Part shown: in pieces, positions 15,880 to 24,851 of the stretch
How positions within the stretch are numbered: the first letter of the stretch is position 1
Layout of the letters: each line of letters opens with the position of its first letter
Assembly: GCA_965228065.1 (NCBI GenBank)
Contig: OZ245788.1
Coordinates: 2,108,001 to 2,172,000, forward strand
DNA: 64,000 bases
DNA from: Sphingobium_A sp965228065
GTDB taxonomy: Bacteria; Pseudomonadota; Alphaproteobacteria; Sphingomonadales; Sphingomonadaceae
Direction of reading: 5' to 3'
Notes under the pieces: model-generated
Databases searched by the model: none
Seen by the model: the letters and a program-made list of their open reading frames with translations, nothing else
Told to the model about the DNA's origin: nothing
Made by a program: the position numbers and the translations under genes

Positions 15880-16212
15880 ATGAACTTTCCCGACCTCGCA
15901 TTCACCGTCACCAACTGGGCGGAGGTTCCGGCGGTCGTCTATCCCGGAGAAACCGGCGAGGCGATCTGGCGGACGTTCGAGATCGGCGATCTGCGCGTGC
16001 GGATCGTGGAATATTCGCCCGGCTATCTGGCCGATCATTGGTGCGACCGCGGTCACGTTCTCTATGTGCTGGAGGGCGAACTGGTCTCGGAGCTGCGTGA
16101 CGGGCGCAGTTTCGTGCTGACGCCGGGGATGAGTTACCAGGTGTCGAACTCCGGCGACGCCGCGCACCGTTCAGTCACGCAGAAGGGTGCGAAGATCTTC
16201 ATCGTGGATTGA
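15880..16212 (+). CDS. Cupin-fold protein (DHCW-motif type)
   Basis: 110 residues from the ATG at 15880. LADHWCDRGHVLYVLEGELVSEL holds the family motif with Asp-His-Trp-Cys and the later His, the probable metal ligands; the short Gly-rich GMSYQVSNSGDAAHRS is the second cupin motif. A single small cupin domain, cytosolic. Its function is unknown; cupins of this size are often isomerases, dioxygenases or sugar-binding proteins. It follows the receptor gene by 135 bases with a hairpin between, so shared transcription is uncertain. Confidence 0.8.
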   Translation: MNFPDLAFTVTNWAEVPAVVYPGETGEAIWRTFEIGDLRVRIVEYSPGYLADHWCDRGHVLYVLEGELVSELRDGRSFVLTPGMSYQVSNSGDAAHRSVTQKGAKIFIVD

Positions 16213-16433
16213 TCGTTTGTCTTCCGATCAAGGTCGACCCGGGTCGATAGCCCGTTGAAATCGACGCTCGCGGTAAATCCCGAACATTTCGTTTTCGGCG
16301 ATCGCGCGATCGAAATGAGGCGGAGAATAATGCTCGCAGCGAGCATTGACCGGGAAAATGGTTCGTCGGCGTGGGCTCTATCATTCGAGTCCACGGACGG
16401 CATATTCACGAGGGTTTTGCCTGGATCGCCTTG

Positions 16434-16452
16434 CAATGACGATAAGTCATTG
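16434..16452. repeat. CAATGAC/GTCATTG inverted repeat beside tRNA-Glu
   Basis: A perfect 7-bp inverted repeat with a 5-base loop, followed on the plus strand by AAAAAA. It lies just past the 3' end of tRNA-Glu. On the tRNA strand the T-run comes before the stem, so it is not a standard terminator for the tRNA. Confidence 0.4.
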
Positions 16453-16459
16453 AAAAAAT

Positions 16460-16534
16460 TGGTGACCCCTACGGGAATCGAACCCGTGTTTCAGCCGTGA
16501 AAGGGCCGCGTCCTAACCGCTAGACGAAGGGGCC
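16460..16534 (-). tRNA. tRNA-Glu (anticodon TTC)
   Basis: 75 bases including an encoded CCA. The acceptor stem GGCCCCT pairs with AGGGGTC, the D arm is GTCT/GGAC, the anticodon stem CGGCC/GGCTG carries the loop CTTTCAC (anticodon TTC), and the T arm is GGGTTCGAATCCC. It translates Glu codons GAA and GAG. It lies alone between a cupin gene and recJ. Confidence 0.97.
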
Positions 16535-16599
16535 GTGAAGGCTGGCGAGCAACTAGGCGAGGATGTCGCGTCGGTCAACCCGGTCCGGACAGAGATATT

Positions 16600-18360
16600 T
16601 CATGCCCAGGCGGCGTCGTCGATATGTAGCTCTGCTGCGGGGCGGCTGCCCCAGTCGTCGATCCGGGCGCGTCCGGCGATCCACAATTTGCGGTCGCGCG
16701 GCGCGGCCAGCATTGCCTGGCCCAATTCTGTCTCTGCCGCGCGGAATGCGACCGCCTTGAAGCTGCGCCCGTCGTCACCGCCCATGATCGCGCGGACATG
16801 GCCGGTGCCGACGATATCCGCCTTGATGATCCTGACCGGCCCGGCGGCGACGCGCGGCGCCGGCCAGCCCATGCCATAGGGCCCGCCCGCCTCCAGCGCC
16901 TCGACCAGGGCGGGGGTCATACCACCCGGCGCGATCACCGCGTCGAGCAGCAGGGCGCGTTCGCCCTGCGAACGCGTGACATCGGCGGACAGGCGTTCGT
17001 CGAGGAATTCGGCGAACGCATCGATTCGGTCGGCTGCGACGGTGAGTCCGGCCGCCATGGCATGTCCGCCGCCCGCGACGAGCAGCCCGCTTTCCTTGGC
17101 GGCAAGCACCGCCGCGCCCAGGTCGACCCCCGAGATCGAGCGGCCCGATCCCTTGCCGACGCCATCCTCGTCGATGGCGATGACGATCGCCGGGCGGCCG
17201 AGCTTTTCTTTCAGCCGGCCGGCGACGATGCCGATCACGCCGGGATGCCAGCCGCGACCCGAAACAAGGGCAACCGCACGATTGCCCTGGCCGATCGACG
17301 CGACTTCAGCAGCTTCCTGCACCAGCGATTCGATCGCGCGGCGTTCTTCGTTGAGCCGGTCGAGCTCTTCGGCAATGCCGCGCGCTTCGTCGGGATCTTC
17401 GGTGACGAGCAGGCGGACGCCGAGATCGGACTTGCCGACTCGCCCACCCGCATTGATTCGCGGGCCGAGCGCGAAGCCCAGATCGGTGCAGGTCGGTGCG
17501 CGGTTCAGCCGTGACGCGGCGATCAGCGCGTTGAGCCCGACATTGCGCCTGCCCGCCATCACCTTCAGTCCCTGCGCCACAAAGGCGCGATTGAGCCCGC
17601 GCAGCGATGCGACATCGGCAACGGTGCCCAGTGCGACGATATCGAGCAGGTCCATCAGGCGGGGTTCGGCGCGCGTCGAGAAATGCCCACGCTGGCGCAG
17701 CAGCCGGAGCAGCGCAGCACCCAGCAGGAAAGCGACGCCGACCGCCGCGAGATGTCCGTGGGCGGCGCCCTCGTCCTCGTCCAGGCGATTGGGATTGACC
17801 AGCGCATAGGCGGCGGGGAGGGCGCTGGCGCATTTGTGATGATCGACGACGATCACATCGACGCCGACCGCTTTTGCCATGTCGAGCGCCTCGAACGCCT
17901 GCGCGCCGCAATCGACGGTGACGATCAAGGTCGAGCCGGCTTCGGCGATGCGGACGAGCGCTTCGCCCGACGGGCCATAGCCCTCCATCAACCGGTCGGG
18001 GATATAGGCCTGCGCGTCGAGACCGAGCTCGCGGAGCAGGCGGATCAGCAGCGCGGCGGACGTCGCGCCGTCGACGTCGTAATCGCCGAAGATCGTCACC
18101 CGCTCCTGCGCGAGCACTGCCGCGGCGAGTCGTTCGGCGGCGCGATCCATGTCGCGGAAGATCGACGGATCGGGCATAAAACCCCGAATGCTGGGCGCGC
18201 GATGCGCCTCGAGCGCGTCGCGCGGGCAGCCGCGCGTCAGCAGCAACTGGGTGACGAGATCGTCGGGTTCGAAATCCACGTCGCGCGCGCCGGTCTCCCG
18301 CCCGCGCCAGCGCCAGGGTTGGCCGAGAATCGATCGGGTCACGTTGAGTGCTGAGGTCAT
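16600..18360 (-). CDS. recJ: Single-stranded-DNA-specific exonuclease RecJ
   Basis: 586 residues, close to the usual length. The DHH-family motifs are visible: DYDVDG (residues 93-98), VTVDCG near 150 and VVDHHK with DHH at 173-175; then the DHHA1 part with SGRGWHPGVIGIVAGRLKEK and the VAGGGHAMAAG motif. RecJ degrades single-stranded DNA 5' to 3' in recombination, base-excision and mismatch repair, with manganese. It lies downstream of glpX and hom on the same strand, with a CocE-like gene between recJ and glpX. Confidence 0.96.
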   Translation of the reverse strand: MTSALNVTRSILGQPWRWRGRETGARDVDFEPDDLVTQLLLTRGCPRDALEAHRAPSIRGFMPDPSIFRDMDRAAERLAAAVLAQERVTIFGDYDVDGATSAALLIRLLRELGLDAQAYIPDRLMEGYGPSGEALVRIAEAGSTLIVTVDCGAQAFEALDMAKAVGVDVIVVDHHKCASALPAAYALVNPNRLDEDEGAAHGHLAAVGVAFLLGAALLRLLRQRGHFSTRAEPRLMDLLDIVALGTVADVASLRGLNRAFVAQGLKVMAGRRNVGLNALIAASRLNRAPTCTDLGFALGPRINAGGRVGKSDLGVRLLVTEDPDEARGIAEELDRLNEERRAIESLVQEAAEVASIGQGNRAVALVSGRGWHPGVIGIVAGRLKEKLGRPAIVIAIDEDGVGKGSGRSISGVDLGAAVLAAKESGLLVAGGGHAMAAGLTVAADRIDAFAEFLDERLSADVTRSQGERALLLDAVIAPGGMTPALVEALEAGGPYGMGWPAPRVAAGPVRIIKADIVGTGHVRAIMGGDDGRSFKAVAFRAAETELGQAMLAAPRDRKLWIAGRARIDDWGSRPAAELHIDDAAWA

Positions 18361-18432
18361 CCGACCCTATTAGACCCTTAAGCGGGCAAGGTGAATCCTT
18401 CCTGGGTCACGCAGCGTGGCGCTTCGAAATCC

Positions 18433-20322
18433 TCATTTCACGACCGGCAGGGTGATCCGCGAGGCCATATCGGCGGTGGAGAAGACGCGCTGGGTTGCCG
18501 CCTTGTAAGCTTCGGGCTGCGCCTTCGCGATGTTGGGCACGAAGGTCTGCGGATTGCGATCGATCATCGGGAACCAGCTCGACTGCACCTGCACCATGAT
18601 CCGGTGCCCTTTCAGGAACACATGGTTGCGATCGCGCAGCGGGAATTGCCAGGGGATCGCCTTGCCCGGGGTCAGCGCCGCCGGTGTCTCCTTCGATGCC
18701 AGCCAACGCCCGCGCTGCACCTCCATCGCGATGGGCAACTGATAGCCGTTGATCGTCTCGGCAGAGGCGCCGATCGCCGGCGCGCCATCGCCCTGGGGCA
18801 CCTTTTGCGCATCATTGGGATAGACGTCGATCAGCTTGACGACGAAATCGCTGTCGGTGCCGCTGGTCGAGGCGAACAGCGTCGCCGCCACGTCGCCGCT
18901 CACCGTCAGATCCTCGGTCAGCGGTGCGCTGACATACGTCAGCACGTCGGGCCGGCCATCGACGAAGCGCTGGTCGCGCGCTTCCCACCAGCACCAGTCG
19001 CCGCACGGATAGGTCGGCGAGATCGGCCGTGCACGGAAGGGGACGGGTTTTGCGGGATCGGAGACATATTCGCGATAGCCGCTGTCCGCCGGAACCACGC
19101 CTGGTGCGGTGAAGGAGAGTGTGCCGTCGGTGTGGAGATAGAGGTTGGTTGGCTTTGCCTGGCTGGGCGGCCAGGCCGCATAGCTTTTCCAGCTGTTGGA
19201 GCCGCTCTGGAACATGCGCGCTTCCCAGCCGGGCTTTGTGCCCTTGCCGTGCAGCCAGTAGCGGAAGAAGGGCGCCTGGATTTCCGTCTGGAACTGGGTG
19301 CCGCTTTCGGTGCCGAGTGGCACGACGGGGCCGATCATGTCGCCCTTGCCGGCCCAGCTGCCATGATTCCACGGGCCGGCGACCATCACGTTGAGATGGT
19401 CGGGATCGTTCTGCTCGGCCTTGCGATAAATCTCCCAGCTTCCCCAGGGATCCTCCTGGTCCCAGAAGCCGGCGACGTTGAGCGTGGGTATCACCGTCTT
19501 GCCGAGATACTCGGTCCAGCGCTCGCGCTTCCAGTGTGCATCATAGTCCGGATGATCGATCAATGCGCGGAATGCGGGCACGCGCCCCTTCATGTAGCGT
19601 GTCTCGATATTCTCGACATTCCCCTGCGCCAGGAACCAGTCGTAGAGATCCCGGGCGTCGGGATAGGGGAAGCTGGCATTGTCCATCTTCTCGGCCTGGA
19701 GTCCCCACAGCCAGTCGGTGGCATAGCTCAGCCGGATCGCGCCATAGCGGTGGAGGTCGTCGTTCATCCACCAGTCGCTCCACGCCGCCTGCGGGCTCAC
19801 CGCCTTCAGCGCCGGGTGCGGCTTGGTCAGCGCGATCGCCGCGCCTAGACCGGGATAGGAAATGCCGATCATCCCGACCTTGCCGGTGTTGGCCGGCAGG
19901 TTTTTCACCAGCCAGTCGATCGAATCATAGGCGTCGGTCGCTTCGTTGACGGCCTTGGGATTTGCGGGATCGACCGCCATCGAGGCGCTGAACGAGCCTT
20001 CCGATTTGAAGCGGCCGCGCATGCTCTGCATCACGATGATATAGCCATCGTCCATCATCGCGCGCAGAAAACCCGGCGCCTGGCGTGGCGCGGCGGTTGG
20101 GACGCCATAGGGCGTGCGGACGAGGATGATCGGTAGCGGCCCGGTTTTCGCCCTGGGCCGCAATATCACGGTCTGCAGCCGGATGCCGTCGTGCATCGGC
20201 ACCATCAGCTCTTGATAGGCGAAGGGCGATTCGGTGGCGGCATTGGCGGCCGGCGCGGTCTGGGCGAGCGACGGTGCGGCGCACAGCAGCAAGGCGACCG
20301 ACGAAAACAGGGTGCGAAGCAT
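18433..20322 (-). CDS. Exported CocE/NonD-family hydrolase (acylase/ester hydrolase type)
   Basis: 629 residues. The signal peptide MLRTLFSSVALLLCAAPSLAQ is followed by an alpha/beta-hydrolase core: LVRTPYG near the oxyanion region, DAYDSIDWLVKNLP, and the nucleophile elbow GISYPGLG (G-x-S-Y-x-G). The C-terminal jelly-roll begins around RDQRFVDGRPDVLTYVSAPLTEDL. Relatives include cocaine esterase, alpha-amino acid ester hydrolase and glutaryl-7-ACA acylase. It probably acts in the periplasm on an ester or amide. The true substrate is not known. It sits between recJ and glpX, which are housekeeping genes, and has no obvious link to them. Confidence 0.9.
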   Translation of the reverse strand: MLRTLFSSVALLLCAAPSLAQTAPAANAATESPFAYQELMVPMHDGIRLQTVILRPRAKTGPLPIILVRTPYGVPTAAPRQAPGFLRAMMDDGYIIVMQSMRGRFKSEGSFSASMAVDPANPKAVNEATDAYDSIDWLVKNLPANTGKVGMIGISYPGLGAAIALTKPHPALKAVSPQAAWSDWWMNDDLHRYGAIRLSYATDWLWGLQAEKMDNASFPYPDARDLYDWFLAQGNVENIETRYMKGRVPAFRALIDHPDYDAHWKRERWTEYLGKTVIPTLNVAGFWDQEDPWGSWEIYRKAEQNDPDHLNVMVAGPWNHGSWAGKGDMIGPVVPLGTESGTQFQTEIQAPFFRYWLHGKGTKPGWEARMFQSGSNSWKSYAAWPPSQAKPTNLYLHTDGTLSFTAPGVVPADSGYREYVSDPAKPVPFRARPISPTYPCGDWCWWEARDQRFVDGRPDVLTYVSAPLTEDLTVSGDVAATLFASTSGTDSDFVVKLIDVYPNDAQKVPQGDGAPAIGASAETINGYQLPIAMEVQRGRWLASKETPAALTPGKAIPWQFPLRDRNHVFLKGHRIMVQVQSSWFPMIDRNPQTFVPNIAKAQPEAYKAATQRVFSTADMASRITLPVVK

Positions 20323-20452
20323 GATGATCCCCCGGGAAAGACCGGTCGAGCATCCACCAACGTCCCGTGACTGTCCAGCGCATCGGCTGCGACGCGATCG
20401 TCATCCCGCCCGACGATAAGCAGGCCGAAGGGTCTGCGGGAAAGCCCTTGTC

Positions 20453-20478
20453 GTCATTCCCGTGAAAGCGGGAATCAC
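20453..20478. repeat. GTCATTCC-family palindromic repeat
   Basis: GTCATTCCCG, a short loop, then CGGGAATCAC, a weaker copy of the palindrome at 360. It sits in the gap between the CocE-like gene and glpX on the minus strand. Confidence 0.6.
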
Positions 20479-20511
20479 GACGAGGGAGAGATCAGTGCAA
20501 ACAGTGACCGT

Positions 20512-21486
20512 TCAGGGGCGCTTGCGGTGCTCGCCCTTCACCCAGCGCACCGTGCCGGAGCTGGCGCGCATCACGACGCTGTCGGTGGTCATCAGTCCGC
20601 CGCGCTTGCGCTTCACGCCCTGGAGCAGCGATCCGTCGGTCACGCCGGTCGCGGCGAAGATGCAATCGCCCTTGGCGAGTTCCTTCAGGTCATAGATCTT
20701 GTCGAGATCGGTGATGCCCCATTTACGGGCGCGCGCCTTCTCGTCGTCGTTGCGGAAGATCAGCCGCCCCTTGAACTGGCCGCCGACGCAGCGCAGCGCG
20801 GCACAGGCGAGCACGCCCTCGGGTGCGCCGCCGGAACCCATATACATGTCGATGGTCGTGTCGGGATCGGTGGTCGCGATCACGCCGGCCACGTCGCCAT
20901 CGGGAATCAGCATGATGCCGCAGCCGATCTCGCGCAGGTCGGCGATCAGCTTTTCATGGCGTGGACGATCGAGCACGCACACGATGATCTCGGACGGGTC
21001 GACGCCCTTGTGCTCGGCGACCGCGCAGACATTGTCCTTCACCGATTTTTTGAGATCGATGATGCCGTCGGGATAGCCGGGGCCGACCGCCAGTTTTTCC
21101 ATATAGACGTCGGGCGCGTTGAGCAGGCCGCCTTCTTCGGAGATGGCGAGAACCGCCAGTGCGTTGGGGCCGGCCTTGGCGGTGATCGTCGTGCCTTCGA
21201 GCGGATCGAGCGCAATGTCGATCTTCGGCCCGGTGCCGATCGCGTTGCCGACCTTCTCGCCGATATAGAGCATCGGCGCTTCGTCGCGCTCGCCCTCACC
21301 GATGACGACGGTGCCGTCCATATAGAGGTCGTTGAACGCCAGGCGCATCGCTTCGACGGCGGCGGCATCGGCCGCTTTCTCGTCGCCGCGCCCGATCAGC
21401 GTGGAGGCGGCGATTGCCGCGGCTTCGGTGACGCGTACCATTTCCAGTACCAGGACGCGGTCGAGAATCCGGCTTGCTTCCACCAT
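20512..21486 (-). CDS. glpX: Fructose-1,6-bisphosphatase, class II
   Basis: 324 residues. GlpX motifs: VIGEGERDEAPMLYIGE (from residue 61), ALDPLEGTT (residues 92-100) with the metal-binding Asp and Glu, and the C-terminal GVTDGSLLQGVKR. It removes the 1-phosphate of fructose-1,6-bisphosphate in gluconeogenesis, in the cytosol, with magnesium or manganese. It lies downstream of hom on the same strand, but a small gene on the plus strand separates them, so a hom-glpX transcript would run antisense to it. Confidence 0.96.
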   Translation of the reverse strand: MVEASRILDRVLVLEMVRVTEAAAIAASTLIGRGDEKAADAAAVEAMRLAFNDLYMDGTVVIGEGERDEAPMLYIGEKVGNAIGTGPKIDIALDPLEGTTITAKAGPNALAVLAISEEGGLLNAPDVYMEKLAVGPGYPDGIIDLKKSVKDNVCAVAEHKGVDPSEIIVCVLDRPRHEKLIADLREIGCGIMLIPDGDVAGVIATTDPDTTIDMYMGSGGAPEGVLACAALRCVGGQFKGRLIFRNDDEKARARKWGITDLDKIYDLKELAKGDCIFAATGVTDGSLLQGVKRKRGGLMTTDSVVMRASSGTVRWVKGEHRKRP

Positions 21487-21542
21487 CGGCTTCGTGTTCC
21501 CCTATATCGGCTGCGAAAGCGCGATAGGCGAGGGTTGTTGCA

Positions 21543-21989
21543 ATGTCGAGAATCGCGATCGCCGCTTTCTGCGTTTCGGCGATCTTTGCGTCCGCTCCGC
21601 CGCTGATGGCGCAGTCGGAGCCGATGACGGCAGAAGGCGTACTCGACGCTTATAAGGATATGACTGCGGTTCCGGACGCGCGGTGCGCCGGTGCCGATCC
21701 CATTTCGGGAGAGATTCTGGTCTGCGGCAAGCGTGACGATCAGCGCGCGCGCCTGCCGTTGCGGGGCGAACGGGATGCGCCTGATGGAGAAAGGCGGGCG
21801 ACCGGCGATATGCCTGGCGCCTCGGCGGCACGGATGCGGACCGGATCCTGCGGCGTCATCCAGAACGGCGAATCCTGTACCGGCGGGATATCCGTCATGG
21901 CTGCAGCTGGCGTCGCGCTTCAGGGTATCAAGCGGCTGATCGATCCGGACGGCGCGATCGACCCGCCGCCGATACCGGGACGGAAGTAG
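21543..21989 (+). CDS. Hypothetical exported protein
   Basis: 148 residues, ATG at 21543 with GAGGG upstream. A signal peptide (MSRIAIAAFCVSAIFASAPPLMAQ) is followed by a polar mature part with four Cys (CAGAD, LVCGKR, GSCGV, ESCTGG) that could form two disulfides. The pattern AR-C-x-C ... GEILVCGKR is met in many small sphingomonad periplasmic proteins of unknown role. It is inserted between hom and glpX on the opposite strand. Confidence 0.7.
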   Translation: MSRIAIAAFCVSAIFASAPPLMAQSEPMTAEGVLDAYKDMTAVPDARCAGADPISGEILVCGKRDDQRARLPLRGERDAPDGERRATGDMPGASAARMRTGSCGVIQNGESCTGGISVMAAAGVALQGIKRLIDPDGAIDPPPIPGRK

Positions 21990-22008
21990 GGCGGGCTTTC
22001 CCCGGCGC

Positions 22009-22042
22009 AACCGTCATCCCAGCCTTCACCGGAACGACGGTT
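22009..22042. terminator. Hairpin between convergent genes
   Basis: AACCGTC (22009-22015) and GACGGTT (22036-22042) pair across a 20-base loop, in the 58-base gap between two genes that end towards each other. The loop contains a decayed GTCAT...CCGGAACGAC repeat. It could serve as a terminator for both sides; no T-run is seen. Confidence 0.4.
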
Positions 22043-22047
22043 GAGAT

Positions 22048-23340
22048 CTAGAGATCCAGAATGTGCATCAGCATCGGCGGCGCGGTCAGGCTGTCCGATC
22101 CCGCCAGTCGCTCCAGCGCGTCGGTTACGCAGCGCTCGGGGCAGGCATGCGTCACCAGCACGATCAGTGCGCCGCCGTCCTCGCTGGCGCCGCGCTGGAT
22201 GAAGCTTTCGATCGAGACGCCGGCATCGCGCATCGCGGTCGCGATTTCAGCAAGCACGCCGGTGCGGTCCTGCACGGTCAGGCGCAGGAAGCTGCGGCCC
22301 GTCCGGCTGCCCAAATCGCCGCGCGGCGGACGCGCAAGCGATCCGACCGGCATCGCGAAGGCGGGGCCATATTCGTTGCGGGCGACGTCGATCAGGTCCG
22401 CGACCACGGCCGATGCGGTCGGGCCGTCGCCGGCGCCCGCACCCTGGAACAGCAGTCGTCCGACGAAATTGCCCTCTGCGACGACGGCGTTGGTCGATCC
22501 GGTGACATGTGCCAGCGGGTGGGCCATCGGCACCATGCACGGATGGACGCGCTGGAACAGGCCCTCGCCGTCGGCCTCCGCCATTCCGACCAGCCGAACG
22601 CGGAAACCCAGCGCCTGCGCCTCCGAAATATCCGCGGCGGTCACGTGCCGGATGCCGGTCGTCACGACGCCCCCGAAATCTAGTTCGCTGCCGAAGGACA
22701 GGCTGGCCAGGATCGACAATTTATGCGCGGCATCGACGCCGTCGATGTCGAAGCTGGGATCGGCTTCGGCATAACCCAGCGCCTGCGCCTCGGCGAGCAC
22801 TTCCGAAAAGTCGCGGCGATGCTCTTCCATCGTCGTCAGGATATAATTGCAGGTGCCGTTGAGGATGCCGTAGACCCGCTTGATCTCGTTGGCGGCAGCG
22901 CCTTCGCGCATCCCCTTGATCACCGGAATGCCGCCGCCGACCGCGGCCTCGAATTTCAGCGGGATGTCCTGCGCGTCGGCAATCCCGGCAAGGCTGAGGC
23001 CGTGATGTGCGATCATCGCCTTGTTCGCGGTGATGAATGCCTTGCCGGCGCCCAATGTACGCCGCGCCAACGCGAGCGCCGGTCCGTCGGCGCCGCCGAT
23101 CAGCTCGACCACCGCGTCGACGCCTTCGATCTCACCAAGCGTCGTCATGTCGTCGACCCATTGGAAGCCCGAAATATCGAAGCCGCGATCCTTGTTCCGG
23201 TCACGCGCGGAGACTGCGACGATCTCGATCGGGCGTCCGGCGCGCCGTTCGATCAGCGCGCGGTTGACCTCGAGCAGACGGATTACCCCGCCGCCCACCG
23301 TGCCAAGCCCCGCCATCGCAACTCTCAGGGGTTCACCCAT
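22048..23340 (-). CDS. hom: Homoserine dehydrogenase
   Basis: 430 residues from the ATG at 23340, with AGGAAAG upstream. NAD(P) site VAMAGLGTVGGGV (residues 7-19), catalytic region KAFITANKAMIAHHG and FEAAVGGGIPVIKGMREG, and a C-terminal ACT domain starting near LRLTVQDRTGVLAEIATAMRDAGVSIES. It makes homoserine from aspartate semialdehyde for threonine and methionine synthesis. The ACT domain suggests feedback by threonine. A long inverted repeat (23376-23424) lies in the leader. Confidence 0.97.
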   Translation of the reverse strand: MGEPLRVAMAGLGTVGGGVIRLLEVNRALIERRAGRPIEIVAVSARDRNKDRGFDISGFQWVDDMTTLGEIEGVDAVVELIGGADGPALALARRTLGAGKAFITANKAMIAHHGLSLAGIADAQDIPLKFEAAVGGGIPVIKGMREGAAANEIKRVYGILNGTCNYILTTMEEHRRDFSEVLAEAQALGYAEADPSFDIDGVDAAHKLSILASLSFGSELDFGGVVTTGIRHVTAADISEAQALGFRVRLVGMAEADGEGLFQRVHPCMVPMAHPLAHVTGSTNAVVAEGNFVGRLLFQGAGAGDGPTASAVVADLIDVARNEYGPAFAMPVGSLARPPRGDLGSRTGRSFLRLTVQDRTGVLAEIATAMRDAGVSIESFIQRGASEDGGALIVLVTHACPERCVTDALERLAGSDSLTAPPMLMHILDL

Positions 23341-23375
23341 CTCGCATTCTTTCCTTCGAATTTCCGGCCCTCCCA

Positions 23376-23424
23376 GAGCGCTTCCCGAAAACGCGGGAAC
23401 CGGCTCTTCGGTCGGGAAGCGCTC
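23376..23424 (-). promoter_or_regulatory. 13-bp perfect inverted repeat in the hom leader
   Basis: GAGCGCTTCCCGA (23376-23388) and TCGGGAAGCGCTC (23412-23424), separated by 23 bases that can fold further. It begins 36 bases upstream of the hom start. It may be a leader hairpin that affects hom expression or a dispersed intergenic repeat; the sequence alone does not decide. Confidence 0.55.
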
Positions 23425-23653
23425 AAGATATGGGTTGAGCCTTTCTTGTCCGGCAGGGCGATTCCGCCCTGACGGGACGGCTCTAGTCGTTTGCTCCCGC
23501 CATTGCCAAGCGCGTTCCATCCGCAGTCGATCGCGCTCCATCGCGAAACCCGACGCTATGCACTTGACTGGGGGGCATGGGAGTGTTGCCCTGTGCATTC
23601 GCCCCGGGGGGCGACTCCGGGGCGCGGATCAACCTGTTGCAGGGAGAGAGACT

Positions 23654-23848
23654 GTGCCGCCTCAAAACACCGATATTCCCCCACATACCGCACGCCATCC
23701 CGACGAGATGCTGATCGGCCTCGATTCGGCGCTGGACGGCGAAGGCGGCGATCTGGACGATTACGACCCGCTCCAGCGCGACGAGATTCTCGCGGCCAGC
23801 GGGGAAGGCGGGACACGTCATGCCTTCCTGCTCGATCGCGGCGAATAA
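23654..23848 (+). CDS. Small acidic hypothetical protein
   Basis: 64 residues from a GTG at 23654, which has AGGGAGAGAG just upstream. The product is acidic (EGGDLDDYDPLQRDEIL) without signal peptide or membrane helix. No known family was recognised. It is divergent from hom and 75 bases before rarD. The ribosome site and composition support it; no ATG exists in this frame close by. Confidence 0.5.
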   Translation: MPPQNTDIPPHTARHPDEMLIGLDSALDGEGGDLDDYDPLQRDEILAASGEGGTRHAFLLDRGE

Positions 23849-23923
23849 CCGCCAGGGATTTTCTTTGAGCGCTGCAAGGCGATAACGTCTCCCCTGCGCC
23901 GCTGTCTCTGCTAAGGGCGCGCC

Positions 23924-24829
23924 ATGGACGCGCGTATCTCGCAAGGCCGGGCAGGGCTGATCTATGCTCTGGCAGCCTATCTCTCCTGGGGTTTCCTTCC
24001 GGTTTTCTTCAAGCATTTGCACACGGTCTCGGCGGGCGAGATCGTTGCACAACGGATCTTGTGGTCGCTGGTCCTGCTGGCGGTGCTGATCGGATTCGGT
24101 CGCCGCTTCGGCCATCTGCGTGCGGCGTTGCGCAATCCGGTGGCGCTTCGATACCTGACATTGTCGGCTCTGCTGATCGCGGCGAACTGGCTGGTCTATA
24201 TCTGGGCGGTGCTTAACGATCATGTCTTGCAGGCCAGCCTCGGTTATTTCCTCAATCCGTTGATCAACGTCGCGCTGGGCGTAATCTTTCTGAAAGAGCG
24301 TCTGGGCCGTATCCAGATGGTTGCGGTCGCGTTGGCGGCGGCAGGCGTCATCGTGCTCGCGACGAGTGCCGGCGAAGGGCTCTGGATCAGCCTGGCGCTT
24401 GGTTTCAGCTTCGGAATTTATGGACTGTTGCGCAAGATGGCGCCGGTCGATGCGATCGAGGGGCTGTCGATCGAGACGATGATCCTGGCGCCCTTTGCGC
24501 TCGGTTGGGTCGCCTGGATAGGATCGAGCGGAGATCTTGCATTCGGGGCGGATCGGACGATCAGCTGGTTGCTGGTGGTCAGCGGTGTGGTGACGGCTGT
24601 GCCGTTGCTGTTCTTCGCGGCGGCGGCGCGGCGCATGCCTTATGCCACGCTCGGCCTGCTGCAATATATCGCGCCGACGATCGTTTTCCTGCTCGCGGTG
24701 TTCGCTTATGGCGAGCCGCTGACCAGTGCGCATGTCATCTGTTTTGCACTGATCTGGACCGGCCTCGGCATCTACACCGCCTCGGTGCTCGTCGGGATGC
24801 GTCGGATTCAGGTGGTCGAGCCGGTCTGA
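23924..24829 (+). CDS. rarD: RarD-type EamA/DMT transporter
   Basis: 301 residues with about ten membrane helices in two EamA halves. RarD signature at the start: GLIYALAAYLSWGFLPVFFKHL, then SAGEIVAQRILWSL, NWLVYIWAV and QASLGYFLNPLINVALGVIFLKERL. An inner-membrane drug/metabolite transporter of the RarD branch; the substrate is unknown (RarD was first linked to chloramphenicol sensitivity). It converges with a lipoprotein gene after 22 bases. Confidence 0.92.
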   Translation: MDARISQGRAGLIYALAAYLSWGFLPVFFKHLHTVSAGEIVAQRILWSLVLLAVLIGFGRRFGHLRAALRNPVALRYLTLSALLIAANWLVYIWAVLNDHVLQASLGYFLNPLINVALGVIFLKERLGRIQMVAVALAAAGVIVLATSAGEGLWISLALGFSFGIYGLLRKMAPVDAIEGLSIETMILAPFALGWVAWIGSSGDLAFGADRTISWLLVVSGVVTAVPLLFFAAAARRMPYATLGLLQYIAPTIVFLLAVFAYGEPLTSAHVICFALIWTGLGIYTASVLVGMRRIQVVEPV

Positions 24830-24851
24830 ATTGACTCGTGTTCCAGCGCGC

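Noticed and set aside
16434..16460. Intrinsic terminator of tRNA-Glu
   Set aside because: On the tRNA strand the T-run precedes the stem, so the order is wrong for an intrinsic terminator.
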